Shown here: piece after piece, positions 61,787 through 64,000 of the stretch | How positions within the stretch are numbered: the first letter of the stretch is position 1 | How the letters are laid out: each line of letters begins with the position of its first letter | From: Rhodospirillaceae bacterium | GTDB taxonomy: Bacteria; Pseudomonadota; Alphaproteobacteria; Thalassobaculales; Thalassobaculaceae | Length of the DNA stretch: 64,000 nt | Assembly: GCA_018401495.1 (NCBI GenBank) | Contig: JAGYJX010000021.1 | Coordinates: forward strand, 248,001 to 312,000 | Direction: 5' to 3' | Made by a program: the position numbers and the translations under genes | Notes under the pieces: model-generated | What the model was told of the DNA's origin: nothing | What the model saw: only the letters and a program-made list of their open reading frames with translations | The model's database searches: none

Positions 61787-62753
61787 ATGCGCGCGGACCG
61801 CGACTGGACGATCCCCGGGCTGACGGTCGGGTTCGCGGCGGTGCTGGCGCTCGGCCTGTTCGTGCTGCCGGACTGGCTGATGAACCTCACCGTCGTCGCG
61901 TTCGCCCGGGCGATCGCGGTGATCGGGCTGATGGTGCTCTGGCGAACCGGGCTGGTGTCGTTCGGCCACGCGCTCTACCTCGGCCTGGGGGCCTACACCG
62001 TGGCGCTCCTCGGCAAGGAGTTCGAGGTGTCGGAGATCCTGCTGACCCTGCCGGCGGCGACCCTGGTCGCGGCAACGGTCGGGCTCGGGCTCGGCTTCAT
62101 CGTCCGGGGGTACCGGGAAATCTTCTTCGCGATGCTCAGCCTGGCGTTCTCCATGGTGCTGTACGGCATCCTGGTGAAGACCGAGGCGCTCGGGATCGAC
62201 CGACGGTTTCAACGTCAGGCCGCCGACCTTCCTCGGGTTCGCGCCGGGGGAGGCCGGCCTGACGCTGCGCGCGACCTTCGCGACGATCTGCCTGCTCGGC
62301 TGGGCGACGGCGGCACTGGTTCACCGCTACCTGCAGACGACGCTCGGCCAGCTGACGACCGCGATCCGCGACAACGAGATCCGGGTCGAGTACCTCGGCT
62401 TCTCGGTGGCCCGCGCGATCCACGTCAAGTACGTGATCTCGGCGGCGCTGGCCGGGCTCGGCGGCGCCGTCCTCGCGCTGTCGGTCGGTCAGGTCGATCC
62501 GGACTCGATGGTGAACTGGACGGTCTCCGGCGAACTGCTGTTCGTGACCATCCTGTCGGGGCCCGGCAGCGTCGCCGCACCCTTCATCGGATCCCTGATC
62601 TACGAGTTGATCCGCACCTACGCCTTCGAGTGGCTGCCGCACGCCTGGCAGCTGATCGTCGGCGCGACCCTGCTCGGCATCATCTTCTTCCTGCCGGGCG
62701 GGGTGTGGTCGCTGCTGCAGCGGGTGTTCGGACGACGGGTGGCGCCGTCATGA
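61787..62753 (+). CDS. Branched-chain amino acid-type ABC transporter permease LivM, one frameshift
   Basis: About 321 residues after removing one extra base near 62196, which joins ILVKTEALG to STDGFNVRPPTFLGF. LVSFGHALYLGLGAYTVALL is the LivM landmark, and VEYLGFSVARAIHVKYVISAALAGLGG is the coupling segment near the C-terminus. ATG 61787 follows GAGGAGAGG. The stop overlaps the livG start. Confidence 0.9.
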
Positions 62754-63556
62754 CGACGCTGCTCGAGGCGGTCGGGGTCAACAAGAGCTTCGGCGCGGTG
62801 ACCGCCGCACACCAGATCGATGTCGCGGTCGCCCCGCACGAGGTCGTCGGGATCATCGGCGCCAACGGCGCCGGCAAGACCACCTTCGTCAACATGGTGA
62901 CGGGCTGGCTGCAGCCGACCTCCGGGCAGATCCTGTTCGAGGGTCGCGACATCACCGGGATGGCGCCGCGGGCCATCACCCGGCTCGGCATCTGCCGCTC
63001 GTTCCAGGTCGCGCAGGTGTTCGCCAGCGCCAGCGTGTTCGACAACCTTCTGATCGCGCTGGGCATCGCCGAGGCGGGCGCCGGCGCTGGGCTGCGTCGG
63101 CTGCGCCGGCCCGACATCGAAGCCCGGGTCGACATCATCCTGAGGCGCTACCGGATCGCCGAGTACCGGGATCAGCGCGCCGGAACCCTGCCGCAGGGCA
63201 TCCGCAAGCTCCTCGACATCGCCATGGCGACGGTGGCCGATCCCAAGATCCTGCTCCTGGACGAGCCGACCAGCGGCATTTCCAGCGAGGAGAAGTTCGA
63301 GCTGATGGACGTGGTCATGGGGGCGCTGCGGGACGAGGGTGTCACCGTGCTGTTCATCGAGCACGACATGGAGATCGTCTCCCGTTACGTCAGCCGGGTT
63401 CTGGCGTTCTATCAGGGAGAGATCATCTGCGACGGCCCGCCTGCTGAAGCGCTGGCCGACCCGAAGGTGAGGGAGTACGTGATCGGCACCGACCCGAACG
63501 CCCACGGCACGCCCGGCCCCGGTTCAACGATGGGGGCCGTCGATGCTCGTCGTTGA
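62750..63556 (+). CDS. Branched-chain amino acid-type ABC transporter ATP-binding protein LivG
   Basis: 268 residues. Walker A is GANGAGKTT, the LivG motif ICRSFQVAQVF follows, and Walker B is ILLLDEPTSGIS, with the switch His in VLFIEHDMEIV. The ABC signature is LPQGIRKLLDIA, slightly divergent from the LSYGQQR form. The start overlaps the livM stop and the end overlaps the livF start by 14 bases. Confidence 0.93.
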   Translation: MTTLLEAVGVNKSFGAVTAAHQIDVAVAPHEVVGIIGANGAGKTTFVNMVTGWLQPTSGQILFEGRDITGMAPRAITRLGICRSFQVAQVFASASVFDNLLIALGIAEAGAGAGLRRLRRPDIEARVDIILRRYRIAEYRDQRAGTLPQGIRKLLDIAMATVADPKILLLDEPTSGISSEEKFELMDVVMGALRDEGVTVLFIEHDMEIVSRYVSRVLAFYQGEIICDGPPAEALADPKVREYVIGTDPNAHGTPGPGSTMGAVDARR

Positions 63557-64000
63557 GGGCCTGGACCTTGCGATCGGACCGGCGCCGGTGCTGCGGTCGG
63601 TCGATCTCTCCGTGCCGCGTGGCGCGGTGTGCGGGCTGATCGGGCGCAACGGCGCCGGCAAAACCACGCTGCTGCGCGCCGTCATGGGGCTGCTGAACGC
63701 CGGCTCCGGACGGATCGGCTTCGACGGGGCCGATCTGCGGGCCATGCCCGGCTTTCAGCGCGCTCGGCTCGGCATCGGCTACATGCCCGAAGATCGCAGG
63801 CTGATCCCGGCGATGACCGCCGAGGAAAACGTGATGCTGCCGGCATGGGCTGCAAGGGTTGCCGACCCTGACCCCCGGCTTGCCTGGATCTACCGGCTGA
63901 TACCGGAGGTCAGGGAGTTCCGGCACCGGCCCTCGACCAGCCTGTCCGGGGGCCAGCAGAAACTGGTCGCGTTGGCCCGCGCGCTGATGGCGGGACGACG
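63543..64000 (+). CDS. Branched-chain amino acid-type ABC transporter ATP-binding protein LivF (3' end cut)
   Basis: The first 152 residues of a LivF-type ATPase from ATG 63543. Walker A is GRNGAGKTT, IGYMPEDRRLIPAMTAEENV is the Q-loop to helical-domain region, and the signature LSGGQQK lies just before the window ends. The gene is open at 64000. It completes the five-component Liv-type transporter. Confidence 0.93.
   Translation, partial: MLVVEGLDLAIGPAPVLRSVDLSVPRGAVCGLIGRNGAGKTTLLRAVMGLLNAGSGRIGFDGADLRAMPGFQRARLGIGYMPEDRRLIPAMTAEENVMLPAWAARVADPDPRLAWIYRLIPEVREFRHRPSTSLSGGQQKLVALARALMAGR

Overview
The window is a very GC-rich bacterial chromosome segment. Gene content and order point to an alphaproteobacterium, most likely of the Rhodospirillales type. 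The minus-strand string trpG-trpD-trpC-moaC-moeA-lexA-(comEC)-gltX-gltA is characteristic of that class, and the lexA promoter carries GAAC-N7-GTAC, the alphaproteobacterial rather than the enterobacterial SOS box. No rRNA, tRNA, CRISPR array, insertion sequence or prophage gene was seen. The first gene (gltA) and the last (livF) run off the window edges.

Layout. 1-10076: conserved housekeeping genes (citrate synthase, GluRS, ComEC, LexA, molybdenum cofactor, tryptophan). 10166-14392: envelope deacetylase-like protein, GNAT, TauE/SafE permease, a BrnT/BrnA toxin-antitoxin pair and a nitroreductase. 14411-23229: an IclR regulator divergent from a catabolic gene cluster (acyl-CoA dehydrogenase, two CaiB/BaiF CoA-transferases, two SDRs, a two-subunit CoA-transferase-fold enzyme without its catalytic glutamate, a D-2-hydroxyacid dehydrogenase). 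23650-25866: katG. 26030-28938: an autoregulated-looking GntR operon with a PhyH-type dioxygenase and a SAF-domain dehydrogenase. 28942-37651: assorted catabolic and acyl-CoA genes, mostly short units. 37712-39541: typA. 39627-43506: an ectoine-hydrolase-like M24 enzyme beside the 5-oxoprolinase genes pxpA and pxpBC. 43522-44830: small membrane protein and MBL hydrolase. 44903-56494: a full phosphonate locus, the transporter phnCDE1E2 plus C-P lyase phnGHIJKLM, a hexapeptide acetyltransferase and phnN, with phnF divergent. 56558-57844: pentapeptide-repeat protein. 57857-64000: a ketoglutarate-semialdehyde-dehydrogenase-like gene divergent from a branched-chain-amino-acid-type ABC transporter.

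How the genes work together. The phn locus imports phosphonates (PhnCDE), builds and cleaves the ribosyl-triphosphonate (PhnGHI, PhnM, PhnJ, PhnK, PhnL) and returns the ribosyl product to PRPP (PhnN). PhnP is not present here. Two plausible control sites, a PhnF operator and a Pho-box-like element, lie between phnF and phnG. The IclR cluster looks like CoA activation, oxidation and hydrolytic cleavage of an unidentified carboxylic acid. The pxp/M24 locus suggests opening of cyclised amino acids.

Quality caveat. Eighteen otherwise well-conserved genes are broken by 26 apparent single-base indels, several in short C or G runs. After correcting each one, the gene length becomes a multiple of three and matches the family length. 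These are more easily explained as uncorrected sequencing or assembly errors than as real pseudogenes, and I annotate them as genes with frameshifts.
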